From the NCBI GenBank assembly GCA_025150425.1, contig CP102281.1, forward strand, positions 62,001-126,000: 64,000 nucleotides of DNA, given 5' to 3'. This DNA is from [Eubacterium] siraeum (GTDB taxonomy: Bacteria; Bacillota; Clostridia; Oscillospirales; Ruminococcaceae). The notes under the pieces are model-generated. The model saw only the letters and a program-made list of their open reading frames with translations. It searched no databases and was not told the DNA's origin. Below, one piece after another: positions 7,271 to 17,488 of the stretch (position 1 is its first letter; each line of letters starts with the position of its first letter). A program made the translations under genes and the position numbers.

Positions 7271-10200
7271 TTATTTTGTTGTCTGCACCGTTCTTACATT
7301 ATCACTGTATATTGTCGAACCGTTTACGGTAAGATATGCTCTTACACGGAAGGTATATGACGTACCTGCCTTAAGATTCGTTATCTGGCAGGAGGTGACT
7401 GTGTTTGAGGTGGTTTTTGTTACAAGATTCCATTTCCCACCCTTATAGATCTCTACGATATATCCTGTTGCACAGCTTTTTCTTGCCCACGAAAACCGGA
7501 TTGATGAAGCTGTGCTGTTTGACTGCTCCCCAAGCTTTGCAACGGGGTTAAGACCTGTTGTAGCGGAGCTTTTCAGATATTCGCTGAATACGGTTCTGCC
7601 GTTTTTCACCTTGTAGCTTTTTATGCGTACAGAATAGGTCGAGCCTTCCGCAAGACCTGTTATCTTACAGGAAAGCTTTGTGTTCGAGGTTGCACACAGC
7701 ACCTGCTCCCATTTTCCGCCCCTGTAGATTTCTACTGTATATCCGTCGGCTGCAGCATTCCTTTTCCAGCTGAGAGTTATCTGTGAAGCGGAATCCGCTT
7801 TATATGTAAGGCTTGTAACGTTGGGTATACGGGTGTCGGCTGAGAACGTAAGATAATCGCTGAAATATGTGGTTGCTGTTGTCTTCCTGAAGGACTTTAT
7901 GCGCACTGAATATGTTGCATTTGCCGAAAGCCCTGTTGCTGTGCAGGTAAGGGTTGTGTTGCTTTTTGCGTTTAAAATCTGCGTCCACTTACCGCCCTTG
8001 TAAATCTCAACGATATAGCCTGTAGCGGCGGTATTCTTATTCCACGAGAATGTTATTGATGATGCTGTATTGCCGGAAGCCTTGAAGCCTGTAACGTTTG
8101 CTATCCTTGTGTTCACGTCAGCTTCAAGGTATTCGCTGAATGAGTACGCACCGTTTGTAAGGCGGTAGCACTTGATACGGGCTTTATATGTTGAGCCTGC
8201 CGCAAGACCCGTTACCTTGCAGGAAAGAGCAGTGTTGTTCTTTGTGGTAAGGACTGTATTCCACTTTCCGCCCTTATAGATTTCAACGACATATCCCGTG
8301 GCCGAAGCAACCTTGTTCCACGAAAGTGTAACAGAAGAAACGGTTGATGACTTCGCCGTAAGACCTGAAACACACGCAATTCTTGTAGTTGCCGCAATAT
8401 TCGTATAATCGCTGCAGACAACAACACTGCCTGTTTTCTTGTATGACTTCATGCGGAATGAATAGCGTGTTTCGGGAGCGAGTGAGGACGCTGTACATTG
8501 TAAGGTCGTGTTGCCTGTTGTCTTTAGAATCTGAGTCCATTTTCCGCCCTTGTACTGCTCAATGATATAGCCTGTGGCATCGGCATTCTTATCCCATTTG
8601 AGCGTTATTGTCCTGCTTGTTGTCTGAGGAGCTGTGAACGAGGCTGTATTTGGCAAAGCGGTAGTCGCAACGGCTCTTGTGTAACCGCCGTACTGAACGG
8701 TAGAACCTGACACTTTACGCAGTCTTACACGGAATGTATAGGATGTACCGGGAGTAAGATTTGTGACGGTGAGAGCGCAATTGGCACTGCTGTCGGTCTT
8801 GGAAATCCGTACCCATTTGCCGCCCTTGTACTGCTCGACCTCATAGCCGCTGCCATCGGTTGACATTGACCACTCGAGCGTTATGAATTTTGGGTTTTGA
8901 CGGGTTACTTTGAGGTTCTTGACATAGCCGAGAACGAGAATATCGGTGTAGTCGGACTTGTAGGAATAGCCGCAAACCGAGCATTTATGCAGGGTGTAGC
9001 CCTTTGCGTCATAGGTCGCATCGACCACGGTATCAACGTATTTATGACCCAACGGATCAAGCTCTCTTGTAAGCACCTTGCCGCAGACCGTGCAGCTGCA
9101 CCGTTGCTCACCGGGTTTAGTACAGTCGGGATTTTTGGTTGTTTTCCAGGCGGTATAAGTATGGTTTCCTGTGGGGGAAACATATATTACATCTGTCTTT
9201 TTATCGCACTTCGTACAGTGGCGTGACTGCGAGCCTTGCTCGGCGCAGGTGGGCGCTTTGTCGAGCGTCCATGTCGATGAAAAGCTGTGTCCTGTGGCAT
9301 AAGTGGTATCTTCGGTTCTGTGGGAATTGCAGACCGTGCAACGGTAAGTTATACAGCCGTCATTTGTACAGGTTTCCGACTTTATTGCATCGACCTTATA
9401 GTCGTGATAAAGATTCGACTTCGGAATGGTATAAGTTTTCGACGAACCTGTTGAAAAATTGACTTTCAGTTCACCGTCACTTTCACAGGTGGGCTTTTTG
9501 GTAAACGTTCTGCCGGTCAATGTGCCTGATGTATCAACAAGCAGGTTTTGAATTTCGTCGTTGCCTGTAAGCTTCTGTGAAATCTCTCCATCCGGGCAGA
9601 TCACAAGTATGATTTCAGCCCAGTTGAAAGCATCATAGCTGAAAGAGGTCACAGAAGAGGGAATGTTGAGTGAAATCAGTTTTGTTGTCTGGAAGGCTCT
9701 GGATTCGACAGTGGTAAGTCCGTTACCCTCGATTATAACATTGCGTAAATTGTCGCAGGAGGCGAAAGCGGCATAGCTTATCTTCTTGACGGTTGCAGGG
9801 ATCGTGATATCAACTATATGGTCGTTTCCGCAGAATGCGTCGTCGCCGATAACTTCAACGAAGCTTGGGATTTTTGTCATTGACGAACCTGTGGCGGAAA
9901 CAAGCGTTTTGCCGTCCTTAGAGTAAAGGTCGCCGTTTATAGCCTGAAAATACTTGTTGTTGCTGTCAACAGTGAATTTAAGACAGTTGTTTCCCGAGAA
10001 TACATCGGCGGCTATAGTCTTTACCGAGCTTGAAATAGAAATGCTCTGTATGCGTTTTGTGTAAACGAAAGCGCCACGCTTGATCTCGGTAACGGTATTG
10101 GGTATGGTTACCTTTGAAACACCGATACAGCCTCTGGTAAACTCTGCTGCTATTACCTCTATCTTGTGACCGTCGATATATCCGGGGATATTCATAACGG

Positions 10201-10840
10201 TCTTGGTAGCCTTGTCATAGCCTTTTACCTCATCGTCAAACTGTATCCACGAATAAACAGCGTATTTGTTTTTTGAAATCTCTTTATAAAGGAATCGTGA
10301 ATTCAACTTCTGTGAAATGAAAGTTTTCTGACCGAGTACGTCGCCGCCGATATAAAGCAGATAAACCGAGCCGTCACCGAGCCTTACCGCAGTGGTCGCC
10401 ATAGATGTGGCTGTTTTCATAGGTATCTCTTCATTTTCACTGTACGCATATCTTGTTTTTGCGGTCAGACCTACCTCACCCAGCATATAAACGGCAAGTT
10501 TTGCGCTGGCATAATCGCTGCCTGAACCGTTCAGCACCATAAGATACGGATCGGAATTGCTCTTGTCGTAAGTGAACGATGCCACATACGCCGCAACCTT
10601 ATCCATCTTGGAAACGTCCGCAATGCCGTTGGGTATGTTCTTGGCGATATAGTCGGCGATTATCTGCTGTGCCTGCTCACGCTGTGCTTTTGTTGCGCTG
10701 ACAGAAGCGATGCTGACATCTTCCGTCATCACGTCGGATACTTCGGGAACATAGCTGTTTGCCGATACAGCAACAGCCGAGAGCGATACAATAACCGCAA
10801 CAGACGCTATCACCGCCGGTATTTTCTTGAAAATGTTCAT
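7271..10840 (-). CDS. Secreted LRR_5 / Cys-repeat / FN3 surface protein with degenerate transglutaminase-like N-domain
   Basis: This 1189-residue protein has a signal peptide (about 1-28). A region at about 50-190 resembles a transglutaminase core, but the GxCxxYA motif reads GSGSDYA near 105-111, so the catalytic Cys appears lost. BspA-type leucine-rich repeats (LRR_5) follow at about 210-425 (units such as VTIPNTVTEIKRGAF). At about 450-615 there are repeats of the form PTC...G...CxxC...GH. The C-terminus holds six FN3 units, each with GGKW. BspA-like LRRs often mediate adhesion; here that is inference. No anchor motif is visible. It lies between the alpha/beta hydrolase gene and the mannanase gene. 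Confidence 0.82.
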   Translation of the reverse strand: MNIFKKIPAVIASVAVIVSLSAVAVSANSYVPEVSDVMTEDVSIASVSATKAQREQAQQIIADYIAKNIPNGIADVSKMDKVAAYVASFTYDKSNSDPYLMVLNGSGSDYASAKLAVYMLGEVGLTAKTRYAYSENEEIPMKTATSMATTAVRLGDGSVYLLYIGGDVLGQKTFISQKLNSRFLYKEISKNKYAVYSWIQFDDEVKGYDKATKTVMNIPGYIDGHKIEVIAAEFTRGCIGVSKVTIPNTVTEIKRGAFVYTKRIQSISISSSVKTIAADVFSGNNCLKFTVDSNNKYFQAINGDLYSKDGKTLVSATGSSMTKIPSFVEVIGDDAFCGNDHIVDITIPATVKKISYAAFASCDNLRNVIIEGNGLTTVESRAFQTTKLISLNIPSSVTSFSYDAFNWAEIILVICPDGEISQKLTGNDEIQNLLVDTSGTLTGRTFTKKPTCESDGELKVNFSTGSSKTYTIPKSNLYHDYKVDAIKSETCTNDGCITYRCTVCNSHRTEDTTYATGHSFSSTWTLDKAPTCAEQGSQSRHCTKCDKKTDVIYVSPTGNHTYTAWKTTKNPDCTKPGEQRCSCTVCGKVLTRELDPLGHKYVDTVVDATYDAKGYTLHKCSVCGYSYKSDYTDILVLGYVKNLKVTRQNPKFITLEWSMSTDGSGYEVEQYKGGKWVRISKTDSSANCALTVTNLTPGTSYTFRVRLRKVSGSTVQYGGYTRAVATTALPNTASFTAPQTTSRTITLKWDKNADATGYIIEQYKGGKWTQILKTTGNTTLQCTASSLAPETRYSFRMKSYKKTGSVVVCSDYTNIAATTRIACVSGLTAKSSTVSSVTLSWNKVASATGYVVEIYKGGKWNTVLTTKNNTALSCKVTGLAAGSTYKARIKCYRLTNGAYSFSEYLEADVNTRIANVTGFKASGNTASSITFSWNKNTAATGYIVEIYKGGKWTQILNAKSNTTLTCTATGLSANATYSVRIKSFRKTTATTYFSDYLTFSADTRIPNVTSLTYKADSASQITLSWKRNAAADGYTVEIYRGGKWEQVLCATSNTKLSCKITGLAEGSTYSVRIKSYKVKNGRTVFSEYLKSSATTGLNPVAKLGEQSNSTASSIRFSWARKSCATGYIVEIYKGGKWNLVTKTTSNTVTSCQITNLKAGTSYTFRVRAYLTVNGSTIYSDNVRTVQTTK

Positions 10841-10883
10841 TTCTTCTTATCTCCTGATTTTCCTTATTTTATAACGTCAAACG

Positions 10884-11984
10884 TTATTTATGACTTTTCT
10901 TTTTCCCCTGCGACCCCGCACTGCTGAAACCCTTCCCACTCTGAGCCGTTTCGTAAAAATCGGCTATCAGCTTCATCAGCTTGCCGTCAAGCTCGTAGTA
11001 GATTTGCTTATCGACCTTTTCGCTGAACAGTTCTCTTCTGTTCTTGTTAGTCCTTTGATTTTTCGGATAGGTCGTTTCAAAAAGCGTGTCAAGCTGTGCC
11101 TTGTGCTTTATCGCTCTGTCGCTGTCAAGAGAGTTGTGACCCTTGTTCTTTTCGGTTATAAGAGTGATATTATCGTTTTTTTCAACGTTTGCAAGCACGC
11201 TGTTTTTAAGGCTTATCGTCTTATCGTCCGTGCTGTGCAGTATAAGGAACTTAGTGCCGTTTGCGGTTGCTTTCGCTATTCCTGCGTGGGCTGTGTAGCC
11301 TGCCGCCTTGCCGTATTTCATACGCTCATACAGCTTTATATAGGCTCTAAGGATATATATCCACCTGCCCATCATGGCAGAGCCTTCTTCAAGCACCATT
11401 TCGCTTGTTCTGTCAAATCCGCTCTGTACGAATACAGCCTTTATGTCATAAAGATGATAGCAATGCACAGCAGATACCGCATATCCTCCCCAGCTGTGAC
11501 CGAACAGATACAGCGGAAGCGTGTTTGTTTTGGTAACAAAACTGAGCGCCGCATCAAGATCCTCCGCCGACTGAGGAAGCCCACGCAGTGACTTTCCGCC
11601 GCTTAAATGACTGCCGCTGTTGTCAAAGGCGAATATCTTGTATCCCCGTCTTGCAAAATACGCTATTTCGGGCAGATAGCTGAGCTGTCCGTCAAATATG
11701 CCGTGTGAGAAAACTATAAGCCCCCTGAAGCTGTCATAGCTTTCATCGTGGTAGTAAAACCCCGTGTACTTATAGCCTCGCTTTGACGGGAATGTGACCG
11801 GCTCATTTACAAGCCCCTTATAATCGTTAAGGTCGGGCAGATGTGCGGAATCGTATATCTCGAACCGCTTTCCGAAAACGCTCTCATAAAGTATAGCGGA
11901 CAGCAGAAGGGATATTATCATTATCAGCAGTACAGCGCCGAGAATGATTCCGGCGACCGACAGCACCGAAAGAAAAACGTCCAC
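10884..11984 (-). CDS. Membrane-anchored alpha/beta hydrolase
   Basis: This 366-residue protein has one N-terminal membrane helix (about 5-32) followed by an alpha/beta-hydrolase domain. The nucleophile elbow is GHSWGG with S164. The likely acid is in LHSTDDKTI and the likely histidine in NKGHNSLD. VFSHGIFDG near residue 91 fits the oxyanion region. The C-terminus is basic and disordered. Lysophospholipase-like proteins share this layout, but the substrate cannot be read from the sequence. The start is 12 bases from the glmU stop, so the two are probably co-transcribed. Confidence 0.8.
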   Translation of the reverse strand: MDVFLSVLSVAGIILGAVLLIMIISLLLSAILYESVFGKRFEIYDSAHLPDLNDYKGLVNEPVTFPSKRGYKYTGFYYHDESYDSFRGLIVFSHGIFDGQLSYLPEIAYFARRGYKIFAFDNSGSHLSGGKSLRGLPQSAEDLDAALSFVTKTNTLPLYLFGHSWGGYAVSAVHCYHLYDIKAVFVQSGFDRTSEMVLEEGSAMMGRWIYILRAYIKLYERMKYGKAAGYTAHAGIAKATANGTKFLILHSTDDKTISLKNSVLANVEKNDNITLITEKNKGHNSLDSDRAIKHKAQLDTLFETTYPKNQRTNKNRRELFSEKVDKQIYYELDGKLMKLIADFYETAQSGKGFSSAGSQGKKKSHK

Positions 11985-11996
11985 CTGTTTTCCTCC

Positions 11997-13379
11997 TTAT
12001 GCCTTTTTTATACGCTTGCTGTTCTTTTCCCAGTGTTCTATAATTCTTGTCTGACCACGTTCCACCGCAAGAGAATCCGCAGGAACGTTCTTCGTGATAG
12101 TCGAGCCTGCCGCAGTAGTTGCATTATCCCCGATAGTAACGGGCGCTATCAAATTTGTGTTACAGCCGATAAATGCGTTGTCGCCTATTGTGGTGCGGTA
12201 CTTCTTGATACCGTCATAGTTTGCCGTTACACAGCCACAGCCGAAGTTTACACCCTTGCCCACATCGCTGTCACCGACATATGTAAGATGCGCTATGCAG
12301 GTGTTTATGCCGACCTCCGAGTTCTTCACCTCTACAAAGTCGCCTATCTTTACACCGCTGTGCAGATGAGTATTCGGGCGCAGATGTACAAACGGACCAG
12401 CCTTAGCCTTGCTATCTACCTTGCTTTCGTGCGCCTGTACGTTGTTCAGGATAACATTATCCTCTATAACGCAGTCGGCTATATAGCTGTTAGGACCTAT
12501 CTCACAGCCGTTACCGATAACAGTATTTCCCTTGATTATCGTATTCGGAAGTATAACCGTATCGTGACCGATCTTTACATCCTTACCGATTATGATTCCG
12601 TCCGACAGAGGAATATCCACACCCTCGTCCATAAGCTCAGCGAGCTTTCTCTTTCTTGCGACTTCATTCAGAGCGGCAAGCTGACTGCGGCTGTTTGCAC
12701 CGAGTACAACGTCCGTGCTGTCTGCCGTGTATACGCCCTTCTTTTCCGCAACGGCAACAGTATCGGTAAGATAATATTCGCCTGCGGCATTGTTGTTGCC
12801 GAGCTTATCTAAAAGTCCGGACAGCTTTTCCGCTTTGAACCAGTAGATACCCGAGTTTATTTCTCTTACCTTTGCCTGTTCGCTGTCGCAGTCCTTCTGC
12901 TCAACGATAGCCTTGAAAGTATCGTTTTCCTTTATTATTCTGCCGTAGCCTGTGGGATTATCGACAATAGCGGAAACTACCGTAACATCGTTGCCGCTGT
13001 TTTTGTGATACTCATAAGAGCCTGTTATGGTGTCTGCGTCAATGAACGGAGCATCACCGCACGCCACCAGTATATCCGCATTTTCAGCCTGTGCCTTTTC
13101 GATAAAAGATTTTGCCTGCATTACTGCGTGACCCGTACCGAGCCTTTCCTTCTGCTCAAATGCGGGGTATTCGCCGAGCGTATCAAGATAAGCCGTTACC
13201 TGCTCCTTGTGAGCGCCGACTATAACTGCGGTATTGTCAACTCCGGCCTGCTTTACAGCGTCAAGCACCCAGCGGAGCATGGGCTGAAACAGTACCTCGG
13301 CAAGAACCTTCGGCTTGTCGGATTTCATTCTTTTGCCATCACCTGCGGCAAGTATTACTGCGTATTTTTTGTTATCCAA
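11997..13379 (-). CDS. glmU: Bifunctional GlcNAc-1-P uridylyltransferase / GlcN-1-P acetyltransferase
   Basis: This 460-residue enzyme makes UDP-GlcNAc for peptidoglycan in two steps. The N-terminal pyrophosphorylase domain (about 1-230) has LAAGDGKRMKSDKPKVL, and the middle has EINSGIYWF. The C-terminal half is a left-handed beta-helix of hexapeptide repeats (about 250-450), with acetyltransferase blocks such as HLTYVGDSDVGKGVNFG. Length and both halves are complete. It is the first gene of a minus-strand group and is divergent from the SecA-like gene. Confidence 0.96.
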   Translation of the reverse strand: MDNKKYAVILAAGDGKRMKSDKPKVLAEVLFQPMLRWVLDAVKQAGVDNTAVIVGAHKEQVTAYLDTLGEYPAFEQKERLGTGHAVMQAKSFIEKAQAENADILVACGDAPFIDADTITGSYEYHKNSGNDVTVVSAIVDNPTGYGRIIKENDTFKAIVEQKDCDSEQAKVREINSGIYWFKAEKLSGLLDKLGNNNAAGEYYLTDTVAVAEKKGVYTADSTDVVLGANSRSQLAALNEVARKRKLAELMDEGVDIPLSDGIIIGKDVKIGHDTVILPNTIIKGNTVIGNGCEIGPNSYIADCVIEDNVILNNVQAHESKVDSKAKAGPFVHLRPNTHLHSGVKIGDFVEVKNSEVGINTCIAHLTYVGDSDVGKGVNFGCGCVTANYDGIKKYRTTIGDNAFIGCNTNLIAPVTIGDNATTAAGSTITKNVPADSLAVERGQTRIIEHWEKNSKRIKKA

Positions 13380-13491
13380 AGTAAGTCATTCCTTTACAGA
13401 TTTTTAGTAATTTATCGTGTGGCATAAAACCGCCATAGTAATATTATTATCGCACATTTATCCGTATTTTTCAAGTGCTTTTTAAAAATAA

Positions 13492-13520
13492 TTGCTTTTT
13501 TCATTTCACTGTGGTAAAAT
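13492..13520 (+). promoter_or_regulatory. Sigma-A promoter of the secA-like/mnmE operon
   Basis: TTGCTT, a 17-base spacer and TAAAAT lie about 70 bases ahead of the ATG at 13593, in the divergent gap with glmU. Confidence 0.65.
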
Positions 13521-13592
13521 AAACGATATAGACGGCTTTGAAATGCCGTTTTCACGGCACTGCAATAATTCTATTCTGAAAGGACAGCAAAA

Positions 13593-15923
13593 ATGGCTGA
13601 AACTTATATATCCATCGAAAAAATACGCTCACTCGCCGAGGTCGGCACAATAGACGAGTTTAAAGACAGTACGGATATGAATGAGATATTCGCCGCCTGC
13701 GCTATCGCAAGCAAGGAGCATCTCGGCCTTATCCCTTATGACGAACAGCTTACCGCCGCCGCAGAGCTTACAAAGGGCAGGATCACCGAGATGAAAACGG
13801 GCGAGGGCAAGACGCTTTGCGCCGCATTTGCCGCAAGCTATATGGCGAAAAACGGTCACAATGTCAGAATACTCACCTTCAACGACTATCTCGCAAAGCG
13901 TGACAGCGAGTGGATGAAGCCGATATATGAGGCACTCGGCATAAGTTCGGCTTGTATCCTGCATTCGACAGATATTGCGGATAAAAAAGAGATGTATAAA
14001 AATCAGATAGTATATATAACCGCAAGAGAGGCAGGCTTTGACTTTTTGCGTGACTTCGTTGCGAATACGCCTGAGGACTGCGTGCAGACGGATTTCGACT
14101 TCTGCATAGCCGATGAAGCTGACAGCATGATGATAGACGAGGCAAGAGTACCGCTTGTAATAGCAGGCGAAACCGCCGTAAAGCCCGATGAAAAGCTGCC
14201 CGAGGTATACGAGTTTGTCAAGGATTTTGACAGCAGTATGTATGAGATAAACGAGGAGCTCGGCACTATCTACCTTACCGAAAAGGGCGAGGATAAGTGC
14301 GAGGAGCTTATAACGGACGGCTCGGGACTTTATGACGAAGAGAACAACGAGCTTCTGATACGCATTACGGATTGTCTTAAAGCGTGCTTCTTACTAAAAA
14401 AGGACGTTGATTATATCGTCAAGGACGGCAATATAAGAATAATAGACGAGTTCACAGGCAGAGCGGCAGAGAACCGCCGCTATCCCGGCTCGTTACAGCC
14501 TGCCGTTGAACTTAAAGAGGGCATCACCTGTACGAGCAGAGGCGTCATAATGGGCGTTGTGCCTATGCAGTTTTATCTGCGCCGTTATCCGCTTCTCAGC
14601 GGTATGACCGGTACTGCGAAAAGCTCGGAGGACGAGTTCTGGCAGTTATACGACCTTAAAGTAACCGTTATACCTACCCATACGCCCTGCAGACGTGTCG
14701 ACCACCCGTATGAAGTATATCTCACAAAAGCGGCAAAGGACAACGCAATTGTTGACTGCATAAAGACCGCCCACGCAAAGAATCAGCCTGTGCTTGTCGG
14801 AACGTCAAGCATTGAACTCAGCGAGGAGCTGAGCGGTCGTCTTGCGGCGGAGGGCATCACCGCAAACGTACTCAATGCAAAGAACGATGAGCTTGAAGCC
14901 GAGATAATAAAGGAAACCGGCAGACCCGGCGCTGTCACCATATCAGCCAATATGTCGGGCAGAGGTGTTGACATAAAGCTGGGCGGCGCTGACGAATCGC
15001 AGAAGGACGAGGCTGTAGCGGCTGGCGGTCTGCTTATACTCGGCACATTTATGAGTGAGAGCGAACGAGGCGATATGCAGTTGCGTGGCAGAAGCGGCAG
15101 ACAGGGTGACATAGGCGAGAGCCGTTTCATAATCTCTCTTGAAGACGAGATTATGACAAAATACGAGATAAAGAAGTTAATACCGAAAAGGCATTATCCC
15201 ACTGCCGAAACGGGCAGACCGATTGACAATAAGATCGTACTGCGTGAGGTAGACCGCATTCAGCGTATAGCACAGGGCGATACGCTCGAGTTGCGTAAAC
15301 GTCTGCTCAAGTTCACTATGATAGGCGAAAAGCACCGTGACGCTGTGTTCGGCAGAAGAAGAGCATTCCTGACAGGCGAGTCTGAGGTCGATATATGGCA
15401 GAACGAATTTGCCGATGATTACAGTACCGCCGCGCAGAAGTTCGGCGAGGACAAGGTAAATGCTCTGCAGAAGCGTGTCATATTACAGGTAATAAACGAA
15501 TACTGGAGCGATTATCTCGATTACACCTCCTATCTGCGTGACGGTATCCACCTTACGAGAATAGGCGGAAAGAATCCTGCCGACGAGTATAACATAACCT
15601 GCGAGGAATTTTTCTCAGGTATGGAGGAGCAGGTGATAGATACTATGGGCGAGCGGCTTCAGACGCTTCTCAGCCTTGATAATATAGACGATTTTGTTAT
15701 AAATACTCCGACAGAGCTGTGGACATATACGCTTAACGAAAGCGGAGAGGAGCTGCTCAAAAAGAGCTTTATCGAAACGGCGCTTTCCGAAGAGGAGGAA
15801 GAAAGCTATTACGATAACGGCGATGACAGCGACAGCAGGGACGAAGACGAAACGGAAGAACAGACAGACGAAAAGCCGGCAAAAAAAGGCTTTTTCGCAA
15901 AATTATTCGGTAAGAAGGATTAA
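13593..15923 (+). CDS. SecA-type translocase ATPase, divergent (SecA2-like)
   Basis: This 776-residue SecA-family motor powers protein export through SecYEG. Visible motifs are MKTGEGKT (Walker A, residues 67-74), DEAD at 174-177, SGMTGTAKSSEDEFW, GRGVDIKLGG and LRGRSGRQGD. It is shorter than a canonical SecA (about 840-900), lacks the C-terminal Cys-rich zinc motif, and ends in an acidic stretch followed by KKGFFAKLFGKKD. Usually invariant blocks are altered: GTERHESRRID reads GTFMSESERGD here. That fits an accessory SecA2 better than the housekeeping one. No accessory SecY or glycosyltransferases lie nearby. mnmE follows after 6 bases. Confidence 0.85.
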   Translation: MAETYISIEKIRSLAEVGTIDEFKDSTDMNEIFAACAIASKEHLGLIPYDEQLTAAAELTKGRITEMKTGEGKTLCAAFAASYMAKNGHNVRILTFNDYLAKRDSEWMKPIYEALGISSACILHSTDIADKKEMYKNQIVYITAREAGFDFLRDFVANTPEDCVQTDFDFCIADEADSMMIDEARVPLVIAGETAVKPDEKLPEVYEFVKDFDSSMYEINEELGTIYLTEKGEDKCEELITDGSGLYDEENNELLIRITDCLKACFLLKKDVDYIVKDGNIRIIDEFTGRAAENRRYPGSLQPAVELKEGITCTSRGVIMGVVPMQFYLRRYPLLSGMTGTAKSSEDEFWQLYDLKVTVIPTHTPCRRVDHPYEVYLTKAAKDNAIVDCIKTAHAKNQPVLVGTSSIELSEELSGRLAAEGITANVLNAKNDELEAEIIKETGRPGAVTISANMSGRGVDIKLGGADESQKDEAVAAGGLLILGTFMSESERGDMQLRGRSGRQGDIGESRFIISLEDEIMTKYEIKKLIPKRHYPTAETGRPIDNKIVLREVDRIQRIAQGDTLELRKRLLKFTMIGEKHRDAVFGRRRAFLTGESEVDIWQNEFADDYSTAAQKFGEDKVNALQKRVILQVINEYWSDYLDYTSYLRDGIHLTRIGGKNPADEYNITCEEFFSGMEEQVIDTMGERLQTLLSLDNIDDFVINTPTELWTYTLNESGEELLKKSFIETALSEEEEESYYDNGDDSDSRDEDETEEQTDEKPAKKGFFAKLFGKKD

Positions 15924-15929
15924 GATATA

Positions 15930-17303
15930 ATGGCAGACTGCATAGCGGCAATATCAACACCTATGGCAAGCGGCGGTGTTTCAATGATAAGAATATCCGG
16001 AGCGGACGCACTTAAAGTTGCGGCAAAGGTATTTATACCGAAGTACCCCGTGCGTGATATTGAAAAGATGGACGGCTATACCGCCGCATACGGAGATATT
16101 ACGGCAGACGGTACAAAGCTCGACGATGGAGTGCTTTTAATATTCCGTGCGCCCCACAGCTATACCGGAGAAAACACAGCCGAGATAACCTGTCACGGCG
16201 GCATCCACGTTACCAAAAGGGTACTGCAGGCGGTATTATCGGCAGGAGCGGTAATGGCTCAGGCAGGCGAATTTACAAAGCAGGCACTTGTAAACGGCAA
16301 GCTGTCGCTGACAGAAGCAGAGGGTGTGATTGACCTTATAAACGCAGGCAACGATCAGCTTCTTTCCTGTGCGAGAGCGCAGACGGACGGCGCATTATAC
16401 CGCAGGATAGAGGCACTGTGCGAGGAAATAATCGCTATTACATCGGAGATTGCCGTGTGGATAGATTATCCCGATGAGAGCGAGGACGAGGACGAAATAG
16501 CAAAGGCGGACTGGCTCAGAAGTACGCTTGCCGTAAAAGAGAACATCGACAGTCTTATAGCAACTTATGACTGCGGAGAGATACTCAGAAACGGCATCGC
16601 CACAGCCATAGTCGGAAAGCCCAACGCAGGAAAGTCAACGCTTATGAATCGGCTTACAGGCGTACAGAAGAGCATAGTGACCGATATTGAGGGTACTACC
16701 CGTGATATAGTCGAGGATACGGTACAGCTTGGCGATATAATGCTGAAGTTAGCCGATTGCGCAGGCATAAGGGAAACAGAAGATACTGTCGAGAACATCG
16801 GCGTACAGCGTATGATAGAACGTATAGGTACGGCACAGCTTATCCTTGCGGTGTTTGACGGCTCAAGAGAGCTGTCCGATGACGATAAGCGGCTGATAGA
16901 GCTTCTCCACGGTAAGACGGTAATCCCGATAATAAATAAATCCGACCTTGAAGCAAGGGCGGACACGGCATTTATAGAAAACGAACTCGGTAAAGCGGTA
17001 ATAATCAGCGCAAAGACGGGTGGCGGCGCAGACGAACTTGAACAGGCGATAAAACAGCGTTGCGGAATAAGCAATCTTGACGCAGGCGCAGGCTTCCTTG
17101 CAAACGAGCGTCAGCGGCAGTGCGCCTTATCGGCACAGGCGGCGGTCGACAGAGCCTATAACGCACTTCACGGCGGCATGACCGCAGACGTTGCAGGGCT
17201 TGAGCTTGAAGCGGCGCTTAGCAGCCTTTATGAGCTTAGCGGAAAGACCGCAAGCGAAGAGGTAATAGACAGAATATTTTCACGCTTCTGCGTGGGAAAA
17301 TAA
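15930..17303 (+). CDS. mnmE: tRNA uridine-5-carboxymethylaminomethyl modification GTPase
   Basis: This 457-residue enzyme, with MnmG, modifies the wobble uridine of certain tRNAs. The N-terminal tetrahydrofolate-binding domain starts ADCIAAISTPMASGGVSMIR. A G domain is inserted in the helical region (GKPNAGKS, DIEGTTRD, DCAGI, NKSD, SAK). The C-terminus ends FSRFCVGK with the catalytic Cys of the family. The ATG is 6 bases after the SecA-like stop. A strong hairpin follows directly. Confidence 0.97.
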   Translation: MADCIAAISTPMASGGVSMIRISGADALKVAAKVFIPKYPVRDIEKMDGYTAAYGDITADGTKLDDGVLLIFRAPHSYTGENTAEITCHGGIHVTKRVLQAVLSAGAVMAQAGEFTKQALVNGKLSLTEAEGVIDLINAGNDQLLSCARAQTDGALYRRIEALCEEIIAITSEIAVWIDYPDESEDEDEIAKADWLRSTLAVKENIDSLIATYDCGEILRNGIATAIVGKPNAGKSTLMNRLTGVQKSIVTDIEGTTRDIVEDTVQLGDIMLKLADCAGIRETEDTVENIGVQRMIERIGTAQLILAVFDGSRELSDDDKRLIELLHGKTVIPIINKSDLEARADTAFIENELGKAVIISAKTGGGADELEQAIKQRCGISNLDAGAGFLANERQRQCALSAQAAVDRAYNALHGGMTADVAGLELEAALSSLYELSGKTASEEVIDRIFSRFCVGK

Positions 17304-17310
17304 GAGTAAT

Positions 17311-17343
17311 AAAGGCGGTACTCATTATACGGGTACCGCCTTT
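17311..17343 (+). terminator. Terminator of mnmE
   Basis: An 11-bp perfect stem AAAGGCGGTAC / GTACCGCCTTT with an 11-base loop starts 8 bases past the stop. A close relative in the same orientation lies at 17814-17844, on the other side of repeat copy B. Confidence 0.85.
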
Positions 17344-17488
17344 CAGTTTGCCGAAAAAACCATTTTTATTAAAGCTACACAGTGAAATATATCGCCAACA
17401 CCGCTTAAAATACTTCCCTTGCCGATAAGGCATTAATAATTTCGTGAGTGTATCAGTGCAACTGCTCTGACATTGACCTTTTTAAAAA

